From Boswellia sacra (lineage: Eukaryota > Streptophyta > Magnoliopsida > Sapindales > Burseraceae): a stretch of DNA of 64,000 bases. Where the stretch lies: the NCBI GenBank assembly GCA_013180625.2, contig SNVD02012260.1, positions 1-64,000 of the forward strand, given 5' to 3'. This document shows, in pieces, positions 11,573-23,003 of the stretch; the stretch's first letter is position 1, and each line of letters begins with the position of its first letter. The position numbers and the translations under genes were made by a program. The notes under the pieces were generated by a model that did not search any database, had not been told where the DNA came from, and worked only from the letters and a program-made list of their open reading frames with translations.

Positions 11573-12223
11573 TTACAGATGGAGCGTTAAATCTAGTTTA
11601 CGCCTCTTATTGCCTTCTCCAAACCAATCAATCCGAGCTGTTGTTGGATCAGGCAAATAGATGAATTCTTGTAGTTTGTCAATTAACTCTCCTGCCGTTG
11701 AAGCTGTAACAAGGATTTGCCTCGCTGATGGTAAGATAAAATTTTTTTCTACAGCTTGATCAAGAAAAGACAACAAACCATCAAAAAAGTTATTGACATT
11801 TAACAAACCAATGAGTTTTTTATGGATGTTTAGCTGTGCCCAAGAGGTGATTTGAAATATCTCCTCTAATGTGCCATAACCACCGGGTAAAGCTATAAAT
11901 GCATCGGACTTAACAACCATATGTGCAATACACTAATGCATGCTAGAGACTTGTAACTCTTCCCCGATTGTGTTGCCTACGATATCTCGCACAACTAATG
12001 GTTTAGGGATAATGCCGAGAACTTTACTTCCTCCCAAGGATGCAGCTGTCGACACACACCCCATTAACCCAAAACTACCCCCTCCATAAATCAAATTAAT
12101 ACCCCTCGCAGCTAATGTCCTCCTAAGATCAAGAGCTGCTGTTGTAAACTCTCCATCTTTACCAAATTGCGATCCACAAAATACGCATATATTTTGGAAT
12201 CGCCGAATTGGTGTTTTCTCCAT
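11573..12223 (-). pseudogene. LOG-type cytokinin-activating enzyme, nonsense copy
   Basis: The span is 651 bp, the same as the intact copy at 45929-46579, with no introns. It keeps YGGGSFGLMG and PGGYGTLEE. In the conserved MHER motif the Glu97 codon is a stop (TAG) and the neighbouring catalytic Arg98 codon is Cys (CGT to TGT), so a single point knocks out the active-site loop. The downstream half stays open from 11920. It lies about 600 bp downstream in sense of ORF2. Confidence 0.88.
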
Positions 12224-12414
12224 TTCTACAAGTGCTCTAACTTGTGTAAGACACATTAGGTATTATGCTTTTCAAGTGCAAGACAGGTTATGAATGACAT
12301 TTGAAAATATGCAGAATGATATATACACACGTAAAACTCTCAAATTTGACACATGGGGACATAATTTCGGTGGGGGTTGCTCGATGCAGATTTATCGCCC
12401 CAAGATTTGAAAAA

Positions 12415-12610
12415 AAAAGAGATATGCTTTCGGCGAGGTTTGACAAAACCTACACACTTGTCTCCCACGTGAAGCATGACTCTTATACACATCTAGGTGT
12501 TTGACAAAACCGCCACACTTGTCTCCCACGTGAAACATGAAAAGTAAAGATATACTTTCGGCGGAGGTTGACAAAACCTCCACACTTGTCTTCCACGTGT
12601 GCTTATATCA
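12415..12610 (-). repeat. Tandem G-box/hairpin array upstream of LOG (copy B)
   Basis: Read on the minus strand this is the same unit as at 2283-2500: CACGTGGGAGACAAGTGTGG, a GGNGGTTTTGTCAA hairpin and GAAAG. It is interrupted near 12480-12500 by adapter-derived bases, so the unit count is uncertain. Confidence 0.65.
12480..12500. other. Decayed piece of Tn5/Nextera mosaic-end adapter (assembly artefact)
   Basis: CTCTTATACACATCTAG matches 17 bases across the centre of the 38-bp junction found intact at 5353-5390 and 48543-48580; the following GTGT fits the next adapter bases with one mismatch and a lost base. It replaces part of a tandem repeat unit. Confidence 0.8.
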
Positions 12611-12828
12611 TGGGGTAGTCATCTGGTTTGTCAAAAAGAAAACTTGAAATTAAAACAAACAAATTCAACAAACAACAACAATACAAAAACAACATTGATA
12701 ATCAGATCAAACGAAACAAGAAAGAAATAAAATTCGACAACAACAACACACATTCAAATATACAAGTAGTTGTGATTGTGGCTCACATCTTCCTCTGGTT
12801 TTACGTCCAGTAACGGCTGAAACGCCTT

Positions 12829-13383
12829 CTATGAGCCGGGGATTTGCTTCCCATCCAGTTTTCTTATAAACTGGCAAACAGGGTCGTTTTTAGTCAGATT
12901 CCCTAGACTATAACATTGCAATTCATCACGAAATTGTGTCCATAGATTAAGCAATTCACGCTGAACAAGTCCACAAGAATGTGACTCGAGAGTTAACAAA
13001 ACATTATCCAGCGACTCATTACTCAAACCATTCTTAATAAATGAAAGTTTATCTTCTCTATTCCTGGACACAAAACCTAATGAACGACAAGTCTGGTTAC
13101 AATTCCATCTAGCACATTTATAACATACTTGTAACCTTTTCGCTCTTCGCCTCTTGGCGTAGTAGCTCTTTCCTAGACCAGGCATGTATTTTGCGAGATT
13201 AATGTCCGGCTCACCGGACAATCTCACCTTGGCTTCGATAAGCCATCGGATATCAGCAGGCACATTTAGGAGCATCAACGCCCAAAGTCTAGTCATCCGT
13301 ACTTTATAAATTTTAAACACAGCATTTTGAGGAAGTGAAGGGAAATATTTACGAAGGTTCGATAGAAAGATATCGGCATCCAT
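12829..13383 (-). CDS. ORF2: basic cysteine-rich protein, virus NABP-like (copy B, intact)
   Basis: This is a 184-codon frame starting MDADIFLSNL. An open frame extends upstream to 13524, but the internal ATG is preferred because the upstream part is frameshifted between copies and overlaps an apparent pol linker. Residues 77-83 are KRRRAKR, followed by C87-x2-C90-x4-C95-x3-C99, then a charged region and an FIKNG motif near 115-119. A basic run directly before a four-Cys cluster is the layout of the small nucleic-acid-binding proteins of betaflexivirid plant viruses (Viral_NABP and Carla_C4 families). That assignment is from memory of the family and needs a profile search. It lies between the gag/protease remnant and LOG. 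Confidence 0.6.
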   Translation of the reverse strand: MDADIFLSNLRKYFPSLPQNAVFKIYKVRMTRLWALMLLNVPADIRWLIEAKVRLSGEPDINLAKYMPGLGKSYYAKRRRAKRLQVCYKCARWNCNQTCRSLGFVSRNREDKLSFIKNGLSNESLDNVLLTLESHSCGLVQRELLNLWTQFRDELQCYSLGNLTKNDPVCQFIRKLDGKQIPGS

Positions 13384-13880
13384 TGAAGAGGAGAAAAGAA
13401 GAGATATTACCGATAATGCGATCGAGTTTCTTTTTCTCCAAGATATGCACGTTTCAAACCTTTGGCGAATGACTTCAACTTTCCGTTTGGATGTTTCCAC
13501 AAGCTGCTGCACAAATGAGCTCAAAGCACAGAGTAATCAAATTAAACAAAAGAAAGGAAAAGAAAAGAGCAAAAACGAAACTAAAGACACATAAAAGAGA
13601 TAACAACACAATAGCAAACAAAAGTAAAAAACAAGTAAAAAAATATAAAAACAAATAAGACAGATGGCAAAGAGAGATAAAACCTGATCAATTTGATGGC
13701 CTACGAAAGGAATATCCTCGAGACACAAAAATCGATCATTATTACCTCATTTTATTTTTCTTTTCTTCTTCTTTATTTTTTATTTTTCAAAAACATTGGG
13801 TTGCCTCCCAATAAGCGCTTGGTTTAACGTGCTCAGCCCGACGTTGGTTCCATCATGGGAGGATCCAATTTCCGTTGTGC

Positions 13881-15828
13881 TTATCTAATGGGCTTGGATC
13901 CCTCTTCTAACAAGATACGGTCAATGCATATGGATGGGCCTTGGATGTCAACAATTGTCCACTCAATAGCTATTTTGTGATCTGTAAGTATTCGGACGAG
14001 TTTCTCTTCTTGTATTCGTGCAAGGCCCATTTCCATTGTAACTCGCAAAGTATCATTCTCACCCAACAATCCATGATTCAAATGATCTGGAAGTAACTTA
14101 AGCTCCAAGGTATTGGCTTTCATCACAGAAGGAAGAAGTTTCTCATTAGATAAAGGCAATTCAATGTACGAAACATCATACCTATTTGTGGTGATAGCTA
14201 TAGTCTCATCTAAGCTTGTCACAGCTTCCTCCACTTCTTTAGACACTTGTATCAGCTTTCTTGGTTCTTTGAAACTTTCTATCCTTATGTGTTCACTAAT
14301 AGCAACATCCACTCCATTCTTGCGAGTTAACTCAAAACATTGTTGTGGCAAATAATTAATAACGTCAACTGCAAAAACAGAATGTAAGTCATTAGAGTAC
14401 CTCATTTCCTCAAAAATATTAAAACACATCACCTTGCCATCAAACTCTATGGTCAGAGTGCCATCATGAACATCAATCTTGGTTCTAGCAGTTTTCAAGA
14501 ATGGTCTCCCTAAAAGAATCGGTGTTGGATTAGGGGATGTCTCATCCTCTATTTCAAGGACATAGAAGTTTGCTGGGAGAAATAATTGATTCACCTGCAC
14601 AAGCACATCTTCCACAACACTTTTGGTAAGTTGAATGGTAATATCAGTTTCTGCAAAAGGTCCAAGATTTAAAGAAGCATAAATAGAATATGGCATGATG
14701 TTAATAAATGCTTCTAAATCTAACATAGCTCTTTCAAACTTAATTTTACCAATGGTGCATGTAATGGTGAACGTACCTGGATCTTTGCACTTTGGAGGAA
14801 TTTTCTTTTGCAATACAGCTTAAACATCTTCCCCCACACTTACTTTCTCATTTCTTTTTAACTTTCTTTTGCTGGTGCATAACTCCTTGAGACATTTTGT
14901 ATAATGAGGTACTTGCTCGATAGCATTCAGAAGTGGTATATTTACCTCGATTTTGTGAGAAGTTTCCAGGATTTCTTGTTCTTGTTCCTCCTTCGATTTT
15001 GCAAATCTACTAGGAAAAAATGGAGGAGAAACATATGAAGGAATGGGAGTTATAGGATTTACCTGAGAAGTCAGTGTTTTGTTCATGGTGGAAGTGGTGT
15101 CATCTCCTTCATCAGTTTGTGATTTCTTTGGCAGGACATCTAATTGCTCTCATTTTGCAAAGTTATCGCACAAGAATTCTCTCTTGGATTGATCACCGTT
15201 TGACAAGATAATTCTTCTGAGCCTTGGCCCTCGAATTTGCTCATGCTAGTGGCCAATTGTCCCATTTGATTTGCCAGGTTTTGGATACTTGCCCCAGTTT
15301 CCTGCTGGAATTGCATTGTGTTAGTGGCAAGTGCATTAACAATATCTTCGAGAGACATACCTGAGTTTTGCGAAGCTGGTTGCGGTGCTGGATGTGGCAT
15401 TGGTGGTGGTTGCATTTGAAATGGTTGCTGCACTCTAGGTTGATTGAAACTTTGTGGCCGATTTGGTATCACATTTGGAGTGATTGGTTGATGATTCCAG
15501 TAACTGAAATTATGTTGATCTTCCCATCCAGCATTGTAAGTGCTAGAGAAAGGATCATACCATTGCCTCGTTTGTCCTGGAAATCCACCCATGGCATTGG
15601 CTTGTTCCATATATTCTTCTTGTAAAGTTGGATACATTCGATTGGATGCTCCATCGTAGAATATATCCCACATTCATAAGATTTTTGCATATCTCCTACA
15701 GCCATGTTTTCCACAAGAGAGGTTAGCTCAGAAAGTTGTTGTTCAATGTTCGGAGTGCTTACCTCATTTACTCTCCATGGTACTTGTGGCTCAAATCCGC
15801 TACTGAATTGATAGAAGTTTACTGCCAT
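13881..15828 (-). pseudogene. Truncated gag/protease of Athila-like ancestry (copy B)
   Basis: The frame starts MAVNFYQFSSGFEP at 15828, with breaks near 15635 (1-bp loss) and between 15140 and 15086. It contains a degenerate zinc knuckle (C-x2-Y-x4-H-x4-Y), a gag C-terminal stretch with TYNAGWEDQHNFSYW, a Pro/Gln-rich linker, and a retropepsin-like domain with LDLEAFINIMP and LLGRPFLKTA. It ends with the start of the reverse transcriptase region (ILLEEGSKPIR). The capsid N-terminus and all of RT, RNase H and integrase are missing. The protease Asp is kept but the following D-L-G is D-L-E. Confidence 0.75.
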
Positions 15829-15916
15829 GTTGTCTAAACACAAACAATCAGAAAAGAAAAACAAAGAAAATATGAATCAACAATGAAAACAAAATAACAA
15901 TCGATTAGAAAATCAA

Positions 15917-15934
15917 TCCCCGGCAACGGCGCCA
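15917..15934 (-). promoter_or_regulatory. tRNA-Asp primer binding site (copy B)
   Basis: On the plus strand it reads TCCCCGGCAACGGCGCCA; in sense it is TGGCGCCGTTGCCGGGGA, a few bases after the 5' LTR end. This PBS is typical of Athila/Tat-type plant Gypsy elements. Confidence 0.85.
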
Positions 15935-15940
15935 AAAACT

Positions 15941-17351
15941 TGATGCGTTCGAAACTAGCAAGTATACTAGTCGCACAAGTAATAAAGTGATAAGTAAGAT
16001 ATCGTTCCCACGAGGATTGATTCTAATTGAATTTGTTATTTCCAGCAACAATAAACTAAACAGGGGGGGATTTTTGTTGAATGATTTACTAAATGAAATA
16101 AGAATGCAAGTAAAGAATAACAAAACAGAAAGTAAATTTGAATGAAAAATCAATGGGAGAAAGCTGGTTAAGGGATCCTTCTCTACCGCAAGATATGGAT
16201 TTACGAATTAATTGTAGAATTGTCATCAAATTACAGCATTGAAGTTATCAACCATAGATAATAACAAGCTCTGTTATCCCAATCTTTCCTTACTTTGTTG
16301 TTAAATAAAATAGGCTCTTTACTTAATCTCTATCCATTAAACAACCTAGAACAAGCTCTCTAAATTTAATTCAATGGATGCATTATGAAAAGAAAGACAG
16401 GTTGATCTAAGCAATAAACACACAAGCTCGGATTATTTAACTTAGGTTATATTCTCCAATTGTAATCTCTGATCACAATTTTGCTACTAATGATTAGAAA
16501 TTCAAGACAATTACGGATCAAGATTTCTAGTCTAGCAATAGACAATATCCAGATTATAATCAGTTGGCCACCCAAATATAATCCAGCAAGCAATCATAAG
16601 CATTAAACATGGGAAAATACAAGCAACTTCAATTAGAGAATTGGATAACAATTCTTGCATAATCAATTCACAAAAACCATATCTAGGGCTTTGAAATCAC
16701 CCTCAACCAATTCAGATTTAGTTACACATATTCAGACAGAATACAAATACAATACAATATGGAGACATTCCAGAAAATGAGAGGGAAAGGGAAACTTAGC
16801 AAATTTGATGAAATCTATTAGGATTTGTAGTTCTTCCTCTTTCCAAGCCTTCAATCTCCTTCAAGAACTCCAAGAAATGAGAGAAATCCAAAGATGCAGC
16901 CTCCTCCACGTTCTCCCTCTTCAAGTTATCAAAATAAAACCCTAAAATGTGTTTAAATACTCTGCTACAGTGACTTGCTACAGTGCCCCGTATTATACAT
17001 GCTACAGTGACTTGTGGAATTATATTTCTATATATCTCACACTGTTTTGATTACAACTTTTGGTACACTGAATGGATTTATAAACCGTAAATTTCTCCAG
17101 AAAATAGACTTCGAGAGCTTTCCAACGGTATATAACATGTCATCGGGTTCATTGTATATCAATACAATTAAATCCGAGAAGATCACTGACTAGCAGAGGT
17201 GAAAATGAAGGGCTTTACTCCATTTTTGTGCAAGTTGCTCCAAAACTCCTACAAACATCAAAACCACACAAAAACATAAAAATACCAAGGAATATAACAA
17301 AGAAACATGGATGAATTGATATAAAAGTAATATATAAATAGACACCTATCA
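15941..17351 (-). mobile_element. 5' LTR of copy B
   Basis: It is 1411 bp with TG...CA ends. It holds three CACTGTAGCA-type boxes and a TATTTAAA box (in sense), as in copy A. Its transcription would run leftwards, away from the YlmG gene. Confidence 0.92.
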
Positions 17352-17356
17352 TTCCT

Positions 17357-17786
17357 CTTGCTGCATTTTGGATTGCGTTTCCGACGGTGTCAAGGGGTAT
17401 TGAAAGTTGGATAACAACAGATGGTTATGGAAATAGGATACGGTTATGGAAATAGGAAGAGGTAAGTGAAGGAAAAAGGAAAATAAAGAGTTTAGGAATA
17501 AATTGAATTTTAAAGAGTATTTTAGTTATTTTATGAAAAAAGTTATATGATATGAAAATTTTTATGATTTATCTAAATTTCACTTAAGGCTCCTAAAAAT
17601 ATCTATTTTTCAATTTTTTCTTAATTTTTTGTCTCATCTGTTAGATGATTTTAATTTAAAGATATTTTGGTTATTAATGTTTTAAACGAAATTATTGTAA
17701 GGGTAGAAAATAGGCCAACCATAATAGAAACCAAAATCCTCTCATCGTCGTCAGCTTGTTCGTTCCTTCCTCCCTGTACTTACCAA
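17357..17786 (+). promoter_or_regulatory. Upstream region of the YlmG gene
   Basis: This 430 bp lies between copy B and the start codon. It includes a doubled ACGGTTATGGAAATAGGA-like phrase (17419-17460) and AT-rich DNA whose 17510-17605 part is an inverted relative of 7615-7710. A pyrimidine-rich leader (CTCTCATCGTCGTC) precedes the ATG. No definite TATA box was assigned. Confidence 0.4.
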
Positions 17787-18395
17787 ATGGCTTCTGTGGC
17801 TGCTCTTCTCTCCCTTGGAGCCCCAAACCCTAACCCTAGAATCCCCTACCATTCCCACCGCCAAATCTCTCCCCCTCTCCTTCCCGTGAAAGCCTCCTCT
17901 TCCACCTCTCTTCCTCCCTTTACTCTCAAACCCCCCACTCGCTCCCCTCTACTCACCCAATCAACTCGCACCCTCACCGTGCTCTTCTCTCTATCCGGAT
18001 TGCTTCTGAAATCCGCTCTCTCTCACCTTCCAAATCCCCACTCGTTTTTACCAAACAATTTGGCCCTCTCGGCGGGTCCTTTGTTCTTCGCGACGCTGCG
18101 TGACCGACCGACTGGGACCCTCAACACGCCGCTGACGGTTGTGGCAGCGGGACTGGCCAAGTGGCTGGATATCTACAGTGGGGTTTTGCTGGTTAGGGTT
18201 CTGCTGAGCTGGTTTCCGAACATTCCGTGGGACCGGCAACCGCTTTCAGCAATTCGGGACTTGTGTGATCCCTATTTGAATCTGTTTAGGAATATAATCC
18301 CTCCGATTTTTGATACCTTGGATGTCAGCCCGTTATTAGCTTTCACCGTCTTGGGAGCGCTTGCTTCTATTTTGAATGGTACTAAGGGAATGTAG
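17787..18395 (+). CDS. YLMG1: YlmG homolog, YGGT-family chloroplast membrane protein
   Basis: Single-exon gene of 202 codons. An upstream in-frame ATG at 17667 is less likely because only MASVAALL starts a plausible plastid transit peptide: residues 1-70 are rich in Ser, Pro and Thr with almost no acidic residues. Residues about 114-195 form the YGGT domain, with two hydrophobic segments (about 128-143, 180-195) flanking the conserved loop WFPNIPWDRQPLSAIRDLCD, PYLNLFRNIIPP. Members sit in plastid thylakoid or envelope membranes and affect nucleoid organisation and cytochrome b6 haem assembly. The gene is intact, GC-richer than its surroundings, and has copy B about 430 bp upstream. Confidence 0.88.
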   Translation: MASVAALLSLGAPNPNPRIPYHSHRQISPPLLPVKASSSTSLPPFTLKPPTRSPLLTQSTRTLTVLFSLSGLLLKSALSHLPNPHSFLPNNLALSAGPLFFATLRDRPTGTLNTPLTVVAAGLAKWLDIYSGVLLVRVLLSWFPNIPWDRQPLSAIRDLCDPYLNLFRNIIPPIFDTLDVSPLLAFTVLGALASILNGTKGM

Positions 18396-21300
18396 AGCCC
18401 ATGTTGATCAAGGAATTTTAATTTTGGTGTATTTTCTTCCCTTCCCTGTGTTTGTGTCTAGTATAGTGTTAATTAAATACTTCAATTTCAATTTGGTTTA
18501 GTTGAATGAATATAATCTTTCTTCCATTATTGATTTGGTTAGGTTTATTATATTTCTTTAGTTTGTAGTTGCTTTGCAGGGTATAAGATTTATGTTGAAA
18601 TTGAGGTAAGTCTTTGATTTGGGTTATTGCATTCTGTGCGATTTGGTCATCCCATTTGATTATTAATGGAAAATACTGAGCGGACGGGGATGGGGATTAA
18701 ATAAAACCATTGATGAGATTGACCTTTAAAATTCTTATCATGCCAAGCACTCGTACAAGTATTTGTTCTTAGTTTAATGGAGTTTTTATATGTGTTTGAC
18801 TGTGAATGAGAGGTTCAGTCCTCTGCTCAAGTATCGGCAGTATCGTTCACTTTCCGTTTCCGGGGCAAGCTTTGCTGTTTGTTCCAGGTTCAGCTGGGTG
18901 GGATAGTGAGATTTTTCATGTTTGAAAAAATAATTAGCTTTCTCACAAATACATGACGGCATTTTAGAAATAGAATCTAATGTTAACAATGTCGGCACCC
19001 ACGAAATTGGAAATTGTGGAAGTTGTTCTAGGCATCCAGTTTTAAAAACAAATTTTATCACTAATATATTTATTTAGTAATTTACATAGGAAGAACCATC
19101 TTCAGCCTCCTTCCTTCATCTTCCTTAACATAAATCCTAACTTTTTCTAATATTTTTTCATAAAATTAAATACAAAATATAGTAATTAACTAGAAAAATG
19201 TATGATTACCTCAAATTTTATGAAAGATCTCTCTTTTTCTTACTTATTTATTTTTTTTGCATGCAGCCCTAAAATAATCCTGAAACTAAAATTGAAGCTT
19301 AACAACACTTCAACTGCATATTTAATTTTCAGCATGTTGCAAAACATAGAAAGCCTCAAGTTTCTTGGACGGTAATAACCAATAAGACATTTTGTATTCA
19401 TTTTGTTTGAGATAATTTAAACTAGTTTGGAAGGATAATTTTGGTATTAAGAAGAATATATCATGTGAGAATTTATTTCTTGAATTTTATTAATAGATAT
19501 ATTGAAATTTTGGGTGTTCAAATCATTTTTATGGGTACAAATGTCCCCACCCTAGCACTTTCTCAGATTTGAATCTTAAGATCTTAATTTATGCAATTTA
19601 AAAACATGTTTGGTTTTCCTTCGCGATGCATCCTTAAAAGAGTGATGAGACGACATGTTATTTTGTATTTGACTAATTTAGCCTTATAATAGGAAGTGCA
19701 ATATATTTGTTTTTTGTTCGTTATGAATTAAGATAATCAATGGTTATATGTTTTAATTATTTCTTAATTAATTGATCATATTAAACTTTTATTTTTTTAA
19801 TTTTATTAACCAATGCATATAAGAGAAATTTAATTAACTATTCTGAAAAATTCAAATAAATAAATGCATAATACACGTACACACTAAATAAATTATCTAA
19901 TATTAATGGTTTCATTTATACAATAATTTCATATCATTTATAATAACCAATTTAAAATAAATATAAAAGAGTTAAAATTTGAAATTCAAATGCATGTAAA
20001 TAACATTATATCACTTAATTATTTTATTTAAAATGAAAACAAAAATAAAAAATTTTGGAAAATTTGGATACTGGAGCCACTATATCCTCCGCCGTTGTCC
20101 ACACTGATATTACGCCTTCGGCAATACCACCAGTACTATAACGATCAACTTTTCAAGATCTATAAGCCTACTAGATTAGTTTTGTCAAAAAAAGGTCTAT
20201 TGGTTGTTGGAAGTCGAGAACGGCTCGAAGCCGTTATCTTTTTGTGCTTCCAACAATGAAATAACGATTTATTTTTCAAAAAAATATCAACAGCCATGTA
20301 GATCATGAGATTATCATTTGGATGCCTATATTGTCAAGGGCCACTTGCTAATGTAATCATCGGATTGTCGTTGAAAATTGTCACCGTCAACTTTATAGAG
20401 TAATGACACATAGGAAAGCGAAAGCAGGGAAGGTGAGCGACCATGGTTTAAAAGTGATTTTTTTTCACATTTTTAACGAACATTTATCTCTAAAAATAAT
20501 TGATTCAAATAGTAAATGAGTTAATATGAGATAAAGTAATGCTATATCTACAACTAACTCCTTACAATATGATTTGACAAAAATTTACTATAAAAAAAAT
20601 AAAAATGAAAAAGGATAGTTATATATTTAGTAGGATTTTGCTAAGTCAGGTTATAAGAGTCAGATATAAATGAGTTGTAAGTGCAGTGTTGTTCTATCAG
20701 ATATTACCCCTACCTTTTCATAAAAAATCACTTAGATGTAACTGTTGAAGATTTAATCAGTAACTACCTAATAATCTACAAAATTCATGAAATAAGCCCT
20801 CAGATAATAGATTCTATCAATTGACTAAATAGTAGGATTTTATTTAGTTTTTTGCCCTTATGATTATTTAAAAAAATGCATGTGTATAATACAATAAACT
20901 TTGGATAGTGAAATAACCAGTATACCTTTGATAAGTATTATATTTAAAAAATGACCTTTTATTTAATTAATATCCTTTTTTTTAACCAAAATACTCCTTA
21001 CATGAAAAATCAAGAGTAGATCATTCTATGATTGTACTATATCTACTGCCATATGCATAAAAAAGTATAAAAATCACATAAAATAAGAAAATAAAAAAGA
21101 GAAAATAAATAATGAAAACATAATAATTAGTTATCGTACCATGTCCAAAAAAAAAACTAACAAATTCATGCATGCAATGGAATAATACTATAAAACTATC
21201 ATATTACATGTATTTGGTCATTACACATCAATTTTTTTTAAAAAAAACCTCATTTTCCCCAAATGTAGGTTCTTTATTTTTTATAAATAATTTACTCATC

Positions 21301-21631
21301 CAAATGATCTAAGATTCTACACAAACCTCTTAGGAATATGTATCTAACACCATGTACTATTTCATAGTATTCTAAATTTGATAAGTACCTCAGATAATTA
21401 AAGTTTTCATATACAACAACTCTGCCTTACAATATTTAGGGTTAACCTCATTTCATTCAACAATATATGACAATTCATTATGAGTTCCTAAAATCATAAA
21501 AAAATTTCAGATTTAAACTAGACATAAATACAAACAAATCTGACTAATTTTATAATTTTATGAGACCTCTAGGTATCTCAAATAATTTTCATAAAACTAA
21601 TATCATGCAAAGAAACTGAAATTTCAGCATT
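18396..21631. other. Intergenic AT-rich DNA
   Basis: The first few hundred bases are probably the YlmG 3' UTR. Beyond that no gene is supported. A small near-palindrome AACGGCTCGAAGCCGTT near 20220-20240 sits inside a larger TTGTTGGAAG...CTTCCAACAA inverted repeat. A possible weak MITE with diverged ends lies around 20525-20700. Confidence 0.5.
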
Positions 21632-21903
21632 ACAGAGACGAGGGATGGCAAAACCCGAGGCCAGTGGCCCCCGACCCTGGCCATCAATTGCAAACCCCTT
21701 TCCCGGGAAATTCCTCGAATTTTTTTTCCCGGGGTCAGGGCCGAGGTACCCCGGGCGAGGCTGGGTTTTCAAATAACCTGGGTTGTGTAAATTTTTTTTT
21801 TTAATTCTGATTCTTTTCTCTCCATTATAGCATGCAGCTTTTGGTGCAAAGTGGGCTGCTGCCTAGCGGCGTCTTCTTATCATGGATGGTTTATGTTTTC
21901 AAT

Positions 21904-22097
21904 AATGCTAGGTATACAATCAAGTTGTACAACCTAACTCATACAACTTAACATGGTATAAATTCATTGGATGTGTGGGTCTTATTTTATTTATTAAAAA
22001 TTAGTTAATTAATTTTTCTTTTTTACCCACCCAGTGAATTTGTGCCATGTCAGGTTGTATGAGTTAGGTTGTACAACTTGGTTGTATATCTAGCATT
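21904..22097. mobile_element. MITE (about 194 bp) nested in the hAT-like element
   Basis: Terminal inverted repeats of about 53 bp: AATGCTAGGTATACAATCAA at the left is mirrored by TTGGTTGTATATCTAGCATT at the right, and AACCTAACTCATACAAC matches inside. No coding capacity. The superfamily is not assigned because the target duplication is ambiguous. Confidence 0.8.
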
Positions 22098-22879
22098 ACT
22101 CTTATGGTTTACTATAAGGAATAGGTTCAAATCTTTTGTATTGCATTTCTTTACAACTCATTGAATTTATTTAAAGAGGTGATATATTTGTATATTGTAC
22201 CTATAATCATAAAGTGGCTTTGGCCTACTGGTGTCTTGCATTACATTGTCTCATGGTTCGATGTGGACCAAGTTCGAATCTTTTCCATTGCAACTCAATT
22301 AATTTATTTTACAAAGATCATTTTTGGACTGCCATGTGGCTGGTTGCACATGCAGTGTAGATTGCTACCTCCTTTGGTTTATGTTAGGTATTTATACAAT
22401 AAAAAACCCTTTTTTGATTTTTTTATACTTTGGTTTTTTTTTTTTTTTTACAAATGTTATAGATATCCACTAGCTTTACTAATTACACCAAAGTACCTAA
22501 AAAATTAGGGAAAACTTTGATCATAAGGGGCGAGTTGAAAACATAATAATATCATAGAAAAGACAATATTAAAGATGACATGAATCATACCATGGAAAAA
22601 GATTTACCTTTGCCACAAGGCCTAGAGTTAACTTTCCTAATCTAAGTGCAAGCAACTCATCTACACCAACTAGTCATTTTATAAGCACAAGAACACTAGT
22701 GTCAAATTTGGACCACATTCACACACACAAAAACATATAAACATATTTGCACACATACATCCTAAATCCATGCATAATACATACATATGACACAAGACTT
22801 CTCCATTCTAATTTGTCCGTAAAATTAAACATTCCATAATCACTATTTGTTAAATAATGATATATATGCCTAGATCAAC

Positions 22880-23003
22880 AAAGTTAAAAACACTCCAACA
22901 AAATTCGAAAGCTAACACATAAAAATAAAGTTAAAAACACTTCATCAAAATTCAAAAGCTAACACATAAAAATAAAGTTAAAAACACTCCATCAAAATTA
23001 AGG
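22880..23003. repeat. 47-bp tandem repeat, about 2.6 units
   Basis: AAAGTTAAAAACACTCC restarts at 22880, 22927 and 22974 with GCTAACACATAAAAAT in each full unit. It is noncoding. Confidence 0.85.

Larger units (their letters stand above)
8219..17351 (-). mobile_element. Copy B: complete LOG-carrying non-autonomous LTR retrotransposon (9133 bp)
   Basis: The element is bounded by TG...CA LTRs and a perfect 5-bp target duplication, TTCCT, at 8214-8218 and 17352-17356. In sense order: 5' LTR 15941-17351, PBS 15917-15934, gag/protease remnant 13881-15828, ORF2 12829-13383, repeat array about 12415-12610, LOG pseudogene 11573-12223, noncoding 9661-11572, PPT 9645-9659, 3' LTR 8219-9644. No reverse transcriptase, RNase H or integrase is present, so it must have moved using enzymes from another element. 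Confidence 0.93.

Noticed and set aside
13384..13524. Upstream extension of ORF2 in copy B (MSSFVQQLVETSKRK...)
   Set aside because: The frame depends on one extra A not found in copy A, and the region reads better as a pol linker scrap in another frame.
15368..15625. Antisense frames to gag such as MRSWLRCWMWHWWWLHLKWLL
   Set aside because: Shadow of the Pro/Gln-rich gag region on the opposite strand.
17667..17786. A longer YlmG start at 17667
   Set aside because: The extra 40 residues are not transit-peptide-like and the MASVAALL start fits the family.
20525..20700. A second MITE with AATGCTATATCTACAAC-like ends
   Set aside because: The end repeats are too diverged to support by eye.
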